From Chersky-806 sp038252255 (GTDB taxonomy: Bacteria; Actinomycetota; Acidimicrobiia; IMCC26256; JAENVU01), in NCBI GenBank assembly GCA_038252255.1, contig JBBSAM010000001.1, positions 1 to 64,000 of the forward strand: DNA of 64,000 bases. The letters run 5' to 3'. Of the stretch, positions 34,182-41,674 are shown one piece after another (positions within the stretch are counted from its first letter, which is position 1; every line of letters begins with the position of its first letter). Position numbers and translations under genes: made by a program. A model generated the notes under the pieces. It was given only the letters and a program-made list of their open reading frames with translations, was not told the origin of the DNA and ran no database searches.

Positions 34182-35026
34182 AGACCCACGACCTTCCGGT
34201 AGTCGTCGTGGCCGCCGCAGTCGAGGTACTTCTCCCGCCAGGCGTCCCACGCCTCCTTCGTCTTCGCGCTCCCGGCGTACTCGCGCTGGAAGGCCTCGTC
34301 GCGCCCGTAGTCGGGCACGCACTCGGTGAAGTGCGCGCCGAACGGGGCTTCGATCACTCCGTCGGTCATCAGCCGGTTGATCTTCAGCGACTGGACCGCG
34401 CCTTCGGAACGGAGGTCCTCCGTATCGAGCACCCGCTCCACGCTCATGAACCGCCGCTGCGCCGCCATGCACATCAGATCGTCGAAGTACGGATCCACGT
34501 TGAGGTACTGCCCGTTGCCGCCGGCGTCGCCCCGGTGCATGTGGATCAGCGCGACGTCGAGGGTCAGCGCGGGCGCGGCCACCAGCTCCTCGCCGTCGTC
34601 GTACGGCGACGTGACCAAGCGGATCTCGGGCTGGCGCTCGACGATGTCCGAGCCGAGACCGACGCGGGTGGGGATGAAGGGCACCCGCCACGCCGCGGCT
34701 TGCAGGCCGAGGAGGAACATGCCTTCGTCGAGCTCGAGCGTCGAGACCGCGCCCGCCTGGCGGGCGACGCGGAAGTGCGGCTCGAGCGCGATGGTGTCGA
34801 GCGAGCAGAAGGGGTAGACGACCCGGCTCACCTTGCCCGCCGCGCAGAGCAAGCCGATGTCGGGCCCGCCGTAGGCGACGATCGTCAGGTCGGACAAGGA
34901 CGACCGGGCGATCGCGCGGATGAGGCTCATCGGCTTGCGCCGCGATCCCCAACCCCCGACGCCGATCGTCATCCCGTCACGCAGCTCCGCGACGACGTCC
35001 TCTTCGGTCATGCGCTTGTCACTCAC
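34178..35026 (-). CDS. ipdA: IpdA-like ring-opening hydrolase, alpha subunit (CoA-transferase family)
   Basis: The 282-residue alpha subunit reads MTEEDVVAELRDGMTIGVGG, LTIVAYGGPDIGLLCAAGKV and STLELDEGMFLLGLQAAAWR. Glu101 in DEGMF plausibly corresponds to the catalytic Glu105 of M. tuberculosis IpdA. LIHMHRGDAGGNGQYLN also matches the family. With IpdB it opens steroid ring C of a CoA thioester, a retro-Claisen type hydrolysis. The start is GTG 35024-35026, overlapping the echA20 stop by four bases. Confidence 0.9.
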   Translation of the reverse strand: MSDKRMTEEDVVAELRDGMTIGVGGWGSRRKPMSLIRAIARSSLSDLTIVAYGGPDIGLLCAAGKVSRVVYPFCSLDTIALEPHFRVARQAGAVSTLELDEGMFLLGLQAAAWRVPFIPTRVGLGSDIVERQPEIRLVTSPYDDGEELVAAPALTLDVALIHMHRGDAGGNGQYLNVDPYFDDLMCMAAQRRFMSVERVLDTEDLRSEGAVQSLKINRLMTDGVIEAPFGAHFTECVPDYGRDEAFQREYAGSAKTKEAWDAWREKYLDCGGHDDYRKVVGL

Positions 35027-35784
35027 GTGCTGGTATCCGTCTCCCGCTTGGTGACGAAGGCGTCGCGATGCTCTTCGGCGACGCCGGACAGGTTCAGCTC
35101 GAACGTGAAGCCCTGCTCGAACCGGTAGGAGCGCTTCACGTCGATCGGGTCGATCCCGTTGAGCGACTCCTTGGCCGCGCGGATGACCGTGGGACTCTTC
35201 GCCGCGATCTGGGCTGCGACCTCGAGCGCCGTGTCGCGCAGCGCGGCCAGCGGCACGACCTGCAGCACCGACCCGTAGTCGTGCAGCTCAGCCGCGGTGG
35301 CCGTGGCCGACGTGTACACCATCGCCCGCATCCGGTGCTGCGGCACCAACCGGGACAGGTGCGTCGCGGCACCGAGCGCGCCGCGGTCCACCTCCGGCAA
35401 GCCGAACGTCGCGTCCTCGCTCGCCACGATCACGTCCGCGTTGCCGACGAGCCCGATCCCGCCACCGAGGCAGAAGCCGTTCACCGCCGCGATCACGGGG
35501 ACCGCGCACTCGTAGACGGCCGCGAACGCGGCGTAGCAACCGCGGTTCGCGCCGATCAGTGCGTCGAACCCCTCGGTGGTCTGCATCTCCTTGATGTCGA
35601 CGCCGGCGTTGAAGCCCCGGCCCTCGGCCCGGAGGACCACGACCCGAACGACCGGGTCCTCACCCAGTCCCCGCACGATCCGGGCCAGGTCGAACCAGCC
35701 GCCCACCGTGAGCGCGTTGACCGGCGGGTTGTCCATGACGACCTCGGCGATGCCCTGGTCGTCGACTGTGCTGGAGATGCCCAT
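35023..35784 (-). CDS. echA20: EchA20-like enoyl-CoA hydratase/ring-D hydrolase
   Basis: This 253-residue crotonase-fold protein has the oxyanion-hole segments GRGFNAGVDIKEMQ and NGFCLGGGIGLVG, then EVDRGALGAATHL. It is the first gene of echA20-ipdA-ipdB-ipdC-DUF35, joined throughout by four-base overlaps. The same order (Rv3550-Rv3553) exists in M. tuberculosis, where EchA20 hydrolyses ring D of a HIP-derived CoA ester. The crotonase call is firm and the EchA20 identity rests on synteny. A short promoter region shared with a divergent SDR gene lies upstream. Confidence 0.88.
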   Translation of the reverse strand: MGISSTVDDQGIAEVVMDNPPVNALTVGGWFDLARIVRGLGEDPVVRVVVLRAEGRGFNAGVDIKEMQTTEGFDALIGANRGCYAAFAAVYECAVPVIAAVNGFCLGGGIGLVGNADVIVASEDATFGLPEVDRGALGAATHLSRLVPQHRMRAMVYTSATATAAELHDYGSVLQVVPLAALRDTALEVAAQIAAKSPTVIRAAKESLNGIDPIDVKRSYRFEQGFTFELNLSGVAEEHRDAFVTKRETDTST

Positions 35785-35799
35785 GCGTGAGCTGCCGTT

Positions 35800-35816
35800 T
35801 CTGATGGGTCGTCAGA
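35800..35816. promoter_or_regulatory. Candidate operator between echA20 and the divergent SDR gene
   Basis: TCTGA and TCAGA form an inverted repeat around TGGGTCG in the 53-base region between the two start codons. A TetR-type repressor such as KstR2 controls the equivalent genes in mycobacteria, but its known motif (CAAG..CTTG) is absent here, so if this is an operator it belongs to a different or diverged regulator. Confidence 0.35.
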
Positions 35817-35837
35817 TCGGATGCCAAACTAATCCAC

Positions 35838-36647
35838 ATGCCTGAATCGGGGTCCGGCCCCTCCTTGGCGAGCGCGGCCCCCGATCTCACCGGCCAGGTC
35901 GTGATCGTGACCGGTGGAGCACGCGGCATCGGCCGCGGCATCGCAACGGGGTTCCTCGCCGCCGGGGCGGACGTGACGATCTGCGGGCGTTCCGACCCGG
36001 AGAGCCTCCCCACCGTGGACGGGCGCGCGGCAACCTTCGTTCCCGCGGACGTGCGCGAGCCCGATGACGTCGCGCTCGTCGTTGCCGCCACCGTCGGCCG
36101 CGCGGGCCACATCGACGTGCTCGTCAACAATGCCGGTGGGTCACCGCCGGCCGACTCGGCGACGGCTTCGCCCCGATTCTCCCGGGCGATCATCGAGCTG
36201 AACCTCGTCGCGCCACTCGTGTTCTCCCAGCAGGTGAACGCAGTGATGCAGGAGCAGGAGACCGGGGGCTCGATCGTCAACATCGCGAGCGTGAGCGGGA
36301 CCCGGCCGAGTCCCGGCAGCGCCGCCTACGGCGCGGCAAAGGCCGGGCTGCTGAACCTGACGGCCACCCTGGCGGTGGACTTCGCGCCGCGCGTGCGCGT
36401 CAACGCGGTGACGGCCGGCCTCATCGTCACGGAGCAGGCCCACCTGTTCTACGGGGACGACGAGGGGATCGCCGCGGTCGGCGCGACGGTTCCACTCGGT
36501 CGCATGGGCACGCCCGGCGACATCGCCGGCGTCTGTCTGTTCCTTGCCTCCCCGCTCGCCGCGTACGTGAGTGGCGCGAACATCCTCGTGCACGGTGGCG
36601 GCGAGCGTCCGGCGTTCCTTGCGGCAGCCAAGAACACCAGCGCGTAG
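35838..36647 (+). CDS. SDR oxidoreductase, steroid-cluster type (Rv3549c-like)
   Basis: The 269-residue short-chain dehydrogenase has VTGGARGIGRG, NNAGGSPPADSATAS, the Ser in IASVSGTRPSPGSAAYGAAKAG with Tyr and Lys, and a C terminus VHGGGERPAFLAAA. It resembles, from memory, the SDR divergent from echA20 in mycobacteria (Rv3549c), and the divergent arrangement is the same here. It probably oxidises or reduces a hydroxyl or keto group on a steroid-ring CoA intermediate. Confidence 0.87.
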   Translation: MPESGSGPSLASAAPDLTGQVVIVTGGARGIGRGIATGFLAAGADVTICGRSDPESLPTVDGRAATFVPADVREPDDVALVVAATVGRAGHIDVLVNNAGGSPPADSATASPRFSRAIIELNLVAPLVFSQQVNAVMQEQETGGSIVNIASVSGTRPSPGSAAYGAAKAGLLNLTATLAVDFAPRVRVNAVTAGLIVTEQAHLFYGDDEGIAAVGATVPLGRMGTPGDIAGVCLFLASPLAAYVSGANILVHGGGERPAFLAAAKNTSA

Positions 36648-36665
36648 GCGATCAGGACCCACCTC

Positions 36666-37799
36666 TTGCCGCCATCCCGAACGCGACTGGTGGAGCGTGC
36701 CGGAATCCTCTTGCTCGTGGTGGGCGGCGTGCTGCTCGCGATCGGCGCGGTCTTCGCGGTGTTGATCGTGGCCGGTGTGGGTGACGAGTCGTCCCAGCCC
36801 CGGTCGTCGAGCCGGACGCTGGAGCAGTCGAGCACGCAGCCGCTCCGTGTGTCGGCAGACTCTCGGCGGTTCCTCGTTGGTGCCGCGGTGACCGACGACG
36901 CGCTGAAGCACGACAAGCAGTACGCGCAGACGCTCACGCACGAGTACAACGCGGTGACCCCCGAGAACGCGATGAAGTGGGCCACGATCCATCCCGATCC
37001 GAATCGCTACGACTTCGCGCCCGCCGACGCGATCGTTCGCTTCGCCCGCGCGCACGACATGACCGTGCGCGGGCACACCCTCGTCTGGTACCGCGAGGTG
37101 CCGTCGTGGGTCACGGACCGCGCGTGGACGCGACCCGAGCTGGAACAGGTCTTGCACGACCACATCCGCCGCGTCGTCGGGCACTACCGCGGCAAGGTGG
37201 CGCAGTGGGACGTGGTGAACGAAGCCGTCGACAAGGACGGCAGGCTGCGCGACAACGTCTGGCTGCGCGTGATCGGGCCGGACTACATCGATCTGGCGTT
37301 CACCTGGGCTCACGAAGCCGACCCGAACGCGGCGCTGTACTACAACGACTACGACATCGAGTTCCCCGGCCCGAAGGCGAGCGCGGTCCACGCGCTCGTG
37401 CGCCGGCTCCAGGCGCGCCGGATCCCGATCGACGGCGTCGGGATCCAGGCCCACGAGCGCAATGCCGATCCGCCGTCGCGCTACGCGCTCGAAGCCGCGC
37501 TGCGGGGATATGCCGACCTCGGTCTCGATGTCGCCATCACGGAGCTCGACGTCCGCGTCCAGCTCCCGGCATCGGACGAGAAGCTGAAGGAGCAGGCGAA
37601 GATCTACACCGACGTGCTCGACGCGTGTCTCGCGGTGTCGCGCTGTCGCACGCTGGTCACGTGGGGGTTGACGGACAAGTACTCGTGGGTACCGGCCGAG
37701 ATCCCCGGGTTCGGTGCCGCCCTGCCGTTCGACGCGGCGTACCAACCGAAGCCCGCCCTGATCGCGCTGCGCAAGGGGCTCGCCGGTGGCGGCGGCTGA
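36666..37799 (+). CDS. Endo-1,4-beta-xylanase, GH10, membrane-anchored
   Basis: The 377-residue protein has an N-terminal hydrophobic helix (residues ~13-38, AGILLLVVGGVLLAIGAVF) and a Ser-rich linker to about 60. A complete GH10 domain follows: NAVTPENAMKW, VRGHTLVWY, WDVVNEAVD with acid/base Glu186, and DVAITELDVR with nucleophile Glu293. It should cut xylan or a related glycan outside the cell while tethered to the membrane. TTG 36666 is the likely start, with GTG 36690 an alternative. It lies 18 bases after the SDR gene but has no functional link to steroid catabolism. Confidence 0.92.
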   Translation: MPPSRTRLVERAGILLLVVGGVLLAIGAVFAVLIVAGVGDESSQPRSSSRTLEQSSTQPLRVSADSRRFLVGAAVTDDALKHDKQYAQTLTHEYNAVTPENAMKWATIHPDPNRYDFAPADAIVRFARAHDMTVRGHTLVWYREVPSWVTDRAWTRPELEQVLHDHIRRVVGHYRGKVAQWDVVNEAVDKDGRLRDNVWLRVIGPDYIDLAFTWAHEADPNAALYYNDYDIEFPGPKASAVHALVRRLQARRIPIDGVGIQAHERNADPPSRYALEAALRGYADLGLDVAITELDVRVQLPASDEKLKEQAKIYTDVLDACLAVSRCRTLVTWGLTDKYSWVPAEIPGFGAALPFDAAYQPKPALIALRKGLAGGGG

Positions 37800-37844
37800 A
37801 CGGGGCGTGTTGACATCTGACACGGGCGTCATGAAGATCCGACC

Positions 37845-39773
37845 ATGACTGATGCACCGGTCCGTCCCGTCACGGTCACCGGTGATCATCCACTCGCGAT
37901 GGTCACCAGCGACGAGATCACCCGGGCGGTGGAGATCATCCGCGGCACCGGGCGCCTCACCGACGCCGCGCGCTTCGCGCATGTCGTGCTCCACGAGCCC
38001 GCGAAGGCTTCGGTGGCGAGCTGGAAGCCCGGCGACGCGATCGACCGGGAGCTGCGGGCGCTCGTCGTCCCCGGGCCCGAGCTGCTCATGTACGAGGTCA
38101 TCGTCTCCGTGACCGCGGGTGAGGTCCGCGAGTGGCGTGAGATCGAGGGGATGCGGCCGGCGCTGCTCTTCTTCGAGGCGATGAACGCGATCTTCACGAC
38201 GAAAGAGCACCCCGAGTACATCGCGGCGCTCGCCCGGCGCGGCATCACGGATCTGGACAACGTGCAGATCGACCCGTGGCCGGCCGGATCGTTCGGCTTC
38301 GACGCGGAGACGGACCGTCGCATCGCGCGCTGCATCTCGTTCGTGCGCGAGACACCCGACGACAACGGGTACGCGCGGCCGATCGAAGGTCTCCTCGTGC
38401 ACTTCGATCTCGGGCGAAACGAGGTGATCGAGGTGATCGACCACGGGCCGGTGTCGCTCCCGGTGCAGCACGCCCGCTACTACCCCGCTGACCACGAGCC
38501 GTTGCGCACCGACCTGAAGCCGCTCGAGATCACCCAGCCCGAGGGCCCGAGCTTCACGGTCGACGGCAACCTCGTGCGGTGGGGCCGGTGGTCGCTGCGC
38601 ATCGGCTTCGACCCGCACGAGGGCCTGGTGCTGCACCAGGTCGCGTACGACGACCACGGACGCGAGCGGATGATCCTGCACCGCGCGTCCGTCAGCGAGA
38701 TGGTGGTCCCGTACGGCGACCCGGGTCCGTTGCACGGATGGAAGAACGCGTTCGACGCCGGTGAGTGGGGACTCGGTCGGATGACGCAGCCCCTCACGCT
38801 CGGGTGCGACTGCCTCGGTGAGATCCGCTACCTCGACGCGGTGCTCGCGAGCGAGACCGGCGACCCGTACACGATCGAGAACGCGATCTGCCTGCACGAA
38901 GAGGACTACGGGATCCTCTGGAAGCACGTCGACCTCTACAGCGGCACCAGCGAGGTGCGCCGCAGCCGCCGGTTCGTGGTGAACGCGGTATCGACCGTTG
39001 GCAACTACGAGTACGCCTTCTCCTGGCACCTCTACCTCGACGGGAACGTCCAGCTCGAGGTGAAGCTCACCGGGATCGTGTCGCCGATGGCGATCGAGCC
39101 CGGCACCACGTCCGAGTTCGCCAACGTCATCGCGCCCGGGGTCGCCGCGCCACACCACCAGCACCTGTTCAACGTCCGCCTGGACTTCGACCTGGACGGC
39201 ACCGACAACGAGGTCTACGAGGTCGAGGCCGAGACGGTGCCGTACGGACCGGAGAACCCGTGGGGCAACGCGTTCCGGCCGGTCGTGACGCGCCTCGAGA
39301 CCGAGACCGCCGCGCAGCGGAAGACGAACTCGGCGACGAGCCGCAGCTGGAGGGTCGTGAACCCGCACGTCAAGAACGGCCTCGGCCAACCGGTGGCGTA
39401 CAAGCTCGTCCCGACCATGAGCACGCCGACCCTGCTCGCCCATCCGGACTCGAGCGTCGGCCGGCGCGCCGGGTTCGCCCGGCAGAACCTCTGGGTCACC
39501 CCGTTCTCACCCGACGAGCGCCGGGCCGCGGGCGAGCACCCGAATCAACACGCTGGTGGCGACGGCCTCCCGCGGTGGAGCGCGCAGGACCGCAACCTCG
39601 TCGATACCGACATCGTGGTCTGGTACACGTTCGGCGTCACCCACTTCGTGCGCCCCGAGGACTGGCCCGTCATGCCCGTCGAGTACGCCGGCTTCCTGCT
39701 CACCCCGTACGGCTTCTTCGACCGCAACCCCGCGCTCGACCTCCCCCCGAACACCAACGGCCACTGCCACTAA
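37845..39773 (+). CDS. Copper amine oxidase (primary-amine oxidase)
   Basis: The 642-residue protein has N2/N3-like domains and a catalytic beta-sandwich. TVGNYEYAFSW contains Tyr388, the residue converted to TPQ (consensus N-Y-D/E-Y); HHQHLFNVRLD supplies two copper His, and a third is probably in GVTHFVRPEDWP. The general base Asp is likely in the LVLHQVAYDD region. It oxidises primary amines such as tyramine or phenethylamine to aldehydes with release of ammonia and H2O2. There is no signal peptide, so it is cytoplasmic. It is followed by a 16-base C run and palindrome copy 2. Confidence 0.94.
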   Translation: MTDAPVRPVTVTGDHPLAMVTSDEITRAVEIIRGTGRLTDAARFAHVVLHEPAKASVASWKPGDAIDRELRALVVPGPELLMYEVIVSVTAGEVREWREIEGMRPALLFFEAMNAIFTTKEHPEYIAALARRGITDLDNVQIDPWPAGSFGFDAETDRRIARCISFVRETPDDNGYARPIEGLLVHFDLGRNEVIEVIDHGPVSLPVQHARYYPADHEPLRTDLKPLEITQPEGPSFTVDGNLVRWGRWSLRIGFDPHEGLVLHQVAYDDHGRERMILHRASVSEMVVPYGDPGPLHGWKNAFDAGEWGLGRMTQPLTLGCDCLGEIRYLDAVLASETGDPYTIENAICLHEEDYGILWKHVDLYSGTSEVRRSRRFVVNAVSTVGNYEYAFSWHLYLDGNVQLEVKLTGIVSPMAIEPGTTSEFANVIAPGVAAPHHQHLFNVRLDFDLDGTDNEVYEVEAETVPYGPENPWGNAFRPVVTRLETETAAQRKTNSATSRSWRVVNPHVKNGLGQPVAYKLVPTMSTPTLLAHPDSSVGRRAGFARQNLWVTPFSPDERRAAGEHPNQHAGGDGLPRWSAQDRNLVDTDIVVWYTFGVTHFVRPEDWPVMPVEYAGFLLTPYGFFDRNPALDLPPNTNGHCH

Positions 39774-39789
39774 CCCCCCCCCCCCCCCC
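39774..39789 (+). repeat. Homopolymer of 16 C directly after the amine oxidase stop
   Basis: The stop codon TAA (39771-39773) is followed by an uninterrupted run of 16 C, then further C-rich sequence up to the palindrome at 39811. Such a run is prone to slippage and to sequencing errors. Confidence 0.85.
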
Positions 39790-39810
39790 TCCCCACCCCC
39801 CACCTCCCCG

Positions 39811-39856
39811 TTTTGGCGTCAGTAGGGCACCTCTGCGGGTCCCTACTGACGCCAAA
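39811..39856. repeat. Palindromic repeat, copy 2
   Basis: The same arms as copy 1 (TTTTGGCGTCAGTAGGG and its complement), with loop region CACCTCTGCGGGT forming a stem with one bulge. It is identical over 46 bases, and in the same orientation, to copy 3 at 40843-40888. It lies between the convergent amine oxidase and DUF559 genes. Confidence 0.92.
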
Positions 39857-39860
39857 GTCG

Positions 39861-40805
39861 TCAGGAGGCGGGGCGCAGAGTGCGGTCGCGGAGAGCTTGG
39901 GCGATTGCGGCGCACGCCGTGGCTCCTCCTTCGCGAAGATCCGCGGGCCCTACGTCGACGGGCAACCAGCCGGCCGCGATGAGGCGGTGCCGGCGAGCGC
40001 GGTCGCGAGCGGTTGCGATGCGGCCCGAGTGGAACTCGTCGGAGTCGTACTCGAGCGCGATCTTGGCGTCCGGGTACGCCGCATCGACGCGACCGATGAA
40101 CGTCGTGCCCTGCCAGATCTCGTATTGGACGACCGGTTCCGGCAGCCCGTTGGCGCGCAACGCCTGCACGAGCCTCGTCTCCATCTCGCTCTCGGTAGCC
40201 CGCCGCCCCGGAGAACGAGCGGCGAGCAACGTGCGGAGCGTCGGTCCACCCGGACGACCCGAGCGACTCAGCCGCTTGACCAGTGCAGCCAGCTCCTCTT
40301 CGGTCGCAAGACCGCGGCGCAACGCATTCTCGAGCGCCTGCTCAACCAGACCGAAACGGCAGACACCGCCAAGATCGAAGAGCGTCCGGGCCGGCGTCGT
40401 CACCGCTATCCCGCTCACCACCGTGATGTCCGTTTGATCCAGCGCCTTCGTCTCGTGCACGACGACACCGCCGTGCTGAGCCCGGCGCCATCTCGGGCAT
40501 GTCAGCTCGACGAAGTCCCGCCGGCGGCCGGGGATCCCGTGAAGCTCCGCGGCCGACCGGTGTGAGGCCACCGCGCGAAAGCCCCCCGCCCAGCACGCGG
40601 CCAGGAGGTCCCCGTCCCATGTCTGCGGTGCACCGTTGACCCGGTACACGTCGGCATGCAGGGTCTGCCAGCGCCCGTCTGCCATGCGCTTCGCGATCTG
40701 GCGCTTGCTGAGTCCCGCCATGCGCGCGTGGCAGCCGCGAAAGATTCCGTGATGCTCAGCCGCGTGCGCGGCGAGGATCGTGTCGGCGTCCGTGTCGACG
40801 TTCAT
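39861..40805 (-). CDS. AbiEi-like winged-helix protein with C-terminal DUF559 nuclease-like domain
   Basis: The 314-residue product has an N-terminal segment similar to AbiEi-type antitoxin domains (GLSKRQIAKRMADGRWQTLHADVY) and SHRSAAELHGI. Its C-terminal DUF559 domain is related to Vsr-like endonucleases: GRVDAAYPDAKIALEYDSDEFH, followed by RARRHRLIAAGW, in which Asp and Glu could bind metal. No toxin partner (AbiEii) is next to it. ATG 40803-40805 is preferred; the frame is open 11 codons further upstream, but that extension runs towards the palindrome. The gene is bracketed by two identical palindromes. The biochemical role is unknown. Confidence 0.8.
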   Translation of the reverse strand: MNVDTDADTILAAHAAEHHGIFRGCHARMAGLSKRQIAKRMADGRWQTLHADVYRVNGAPQTWDGDLLAACWAGGFRAVASHRSAAELHGIPGRRRDFVELTCPRWRRAQHGGVVVHETKALDQTDITVVSGIAVTTPARTLFDLGGVCRFGLVEQALENALRRGLATEEELAALVKRLSRSGRPGGPTLRTLLAARSPGRRATESEMETRLVQALRANGLPEPVVQYEIWQGTTFIGRVDAAYPDAKIALEYDSDEFHSGRIATARDRARRHRLIAAGWLPVDVGPADLREGGATACAAIAQALRDRTLRPAS

Positions 40806-40842
40806 GGGACGAAGTCCAGCCCGACCCTGGGACAACAACGAT

Positions 40843-40889
40843 TTTTGGCGTCAGTAGGGCACCTCTGCGGGTCCCTACTGACGCCAAAA
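40843..40889. repeat. Palindromic repeat, copy 3
   Basis: Identical to copy 2 for 46 bases, with one further A completing the 17-base right arm (40873-40889). It is followed by GAGGGGGGGG and then, 11 bases on, the stop of the ipdF-like gene. With copy 2 it brackets the DUF559 gene as a direct repeat about 1.03 kb apart. Confidence 0.92.
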
Positions 40890-40900
40890 CGAGGGGGGGG

Positions 40901-41674
40901 TTAGGGGTGTTGGCTGCTGACGCTGACGACTTCGCCGGTCATGTAGGTCGAGTATTCCGAGGCGAGGAAGACGATCACGTTCGCCACCTCCCACGGCTCG
41001 GCGGCGCGGCCGAACGCCTCGCGTGACGTCAGCTCCTCGAGCAGCTCGTCGCTCGTGACCTTGGCCAGGAACGGGTGCATCGCGATGCTCGGCGCGACGG
41101 CGTTGACGCGCACCCCGAACGGCGCGGCTTCGATCGCCGCGCACCGGGTGAGCGCCATCACGCCCGCCTTCGCTGCCGCGTAGTGCGCCTGTCCGGCCTG
41201 TGCACGCCAGCCGAGCACCGACGCGTTGTTCACGATCACGCCCGCGCCGCGCGGTTCGAGGTGGCGGAGCGCGGCCCGCATGCACCGGAACGTCCCGTTG
41301 AGCGTCACATCGAGAACGGCCATCCACTGCTCGTCGGTCATGTCGACGAGGTTGGCCGTCCCGCCGAGCCCCGCGTTGTTCACCACGATGTCGATCCCGC
41401 CGGTCGCGGCGACCGCGCCGTCGAACAGCGCCTGTACCTGCTCTTCCACGGTGACGTTGCACGGGATCGCGGCAACGACCGCGTCGCCGAGCTGCTCCGC
41501 CGCCTCGCCGAGCCGGCGTTCGTGCGCGTCGCTCAGGACGACCCTCGCCCCCTCCTCCGCGCACCGCTTCGCCACGGCAAAGCCGATGCCGGTCCCGGCG
41601 GCCGCCGTGACGAGGGCGGTCCGGCCTTCCAGCAGTCCGTGCGGGGGCGGGTATGCAGGGGCGTCGGGCGCCAT
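40901..41674 (-). CDS. ipdF: IpdF-like SDR (steroid ring C/D catabolism)
   Basis: The 257-residue SDR has VTAAAGTGIGFAVAKR with the unusual GTGIG turn, NNAGLGGTANLVDMTDEQW, NNASVLGWRAQAGQAHYAAAKAGVMALTRC and AEPWEVANVIVFLASEYS, then TGEVVSVSSQ at the C terminus. These phrases agree closely with my memory of M. tuberculosis IpdF (Rv3559c), which acts on the 5-hydroxy group of HIP-CoA derivatives. The start overlaps the stop of fadE30 by one base, the same gene order as in mycobacteria (Rv3560c-Rv3559c). Confidence 0.9.
   Translation of the reverse strand: MAPDAPAYPPPHGLLEGRTALVTAAAGTGIGFAVAKRCAEEGARVVLSDAHERRLGEAAEQLGDAVVAAIPCNVTVEEQVQALFDGAVAATGGIDIVVNNAGLGGTANLVDMTDEQWMAVLDVTLNGTFRCMRAALRHLEPRGAGVIVNNASVLGWRAQAGQAHYAAAKAGVMALTRCAAIEAAPFGVRVNAVAPSIAMHPFLAKVTSDELLEELTSREAFGRAAEPWEVANVIVFLASEYSTYMTGEVVSVSSQHP

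Noticed and set aside
35785..35837. A KstR2-type operator (CAAG..CTTG) expected between echA20 and the SDR gene
   Set aside because: The motif is absent; only a different, weak inverted repeat is present.
36141..39443. A very long minus-strand open frame (1100 codons) opposite the SDR, xylanase and amine oxidase genes
   Set aside because: It is antisense to three well-supported genes, is Arg/Val/Asp-rich with no domain, and results from the strong G/C bias at third codon positions.
39861..40805. A complete AbiE toxin-antitoxin system
   Set aside because: Only the AbiEi-like N-terminal domain is present, fused to DUF559; no AbiEii toxin gene is adjacent.
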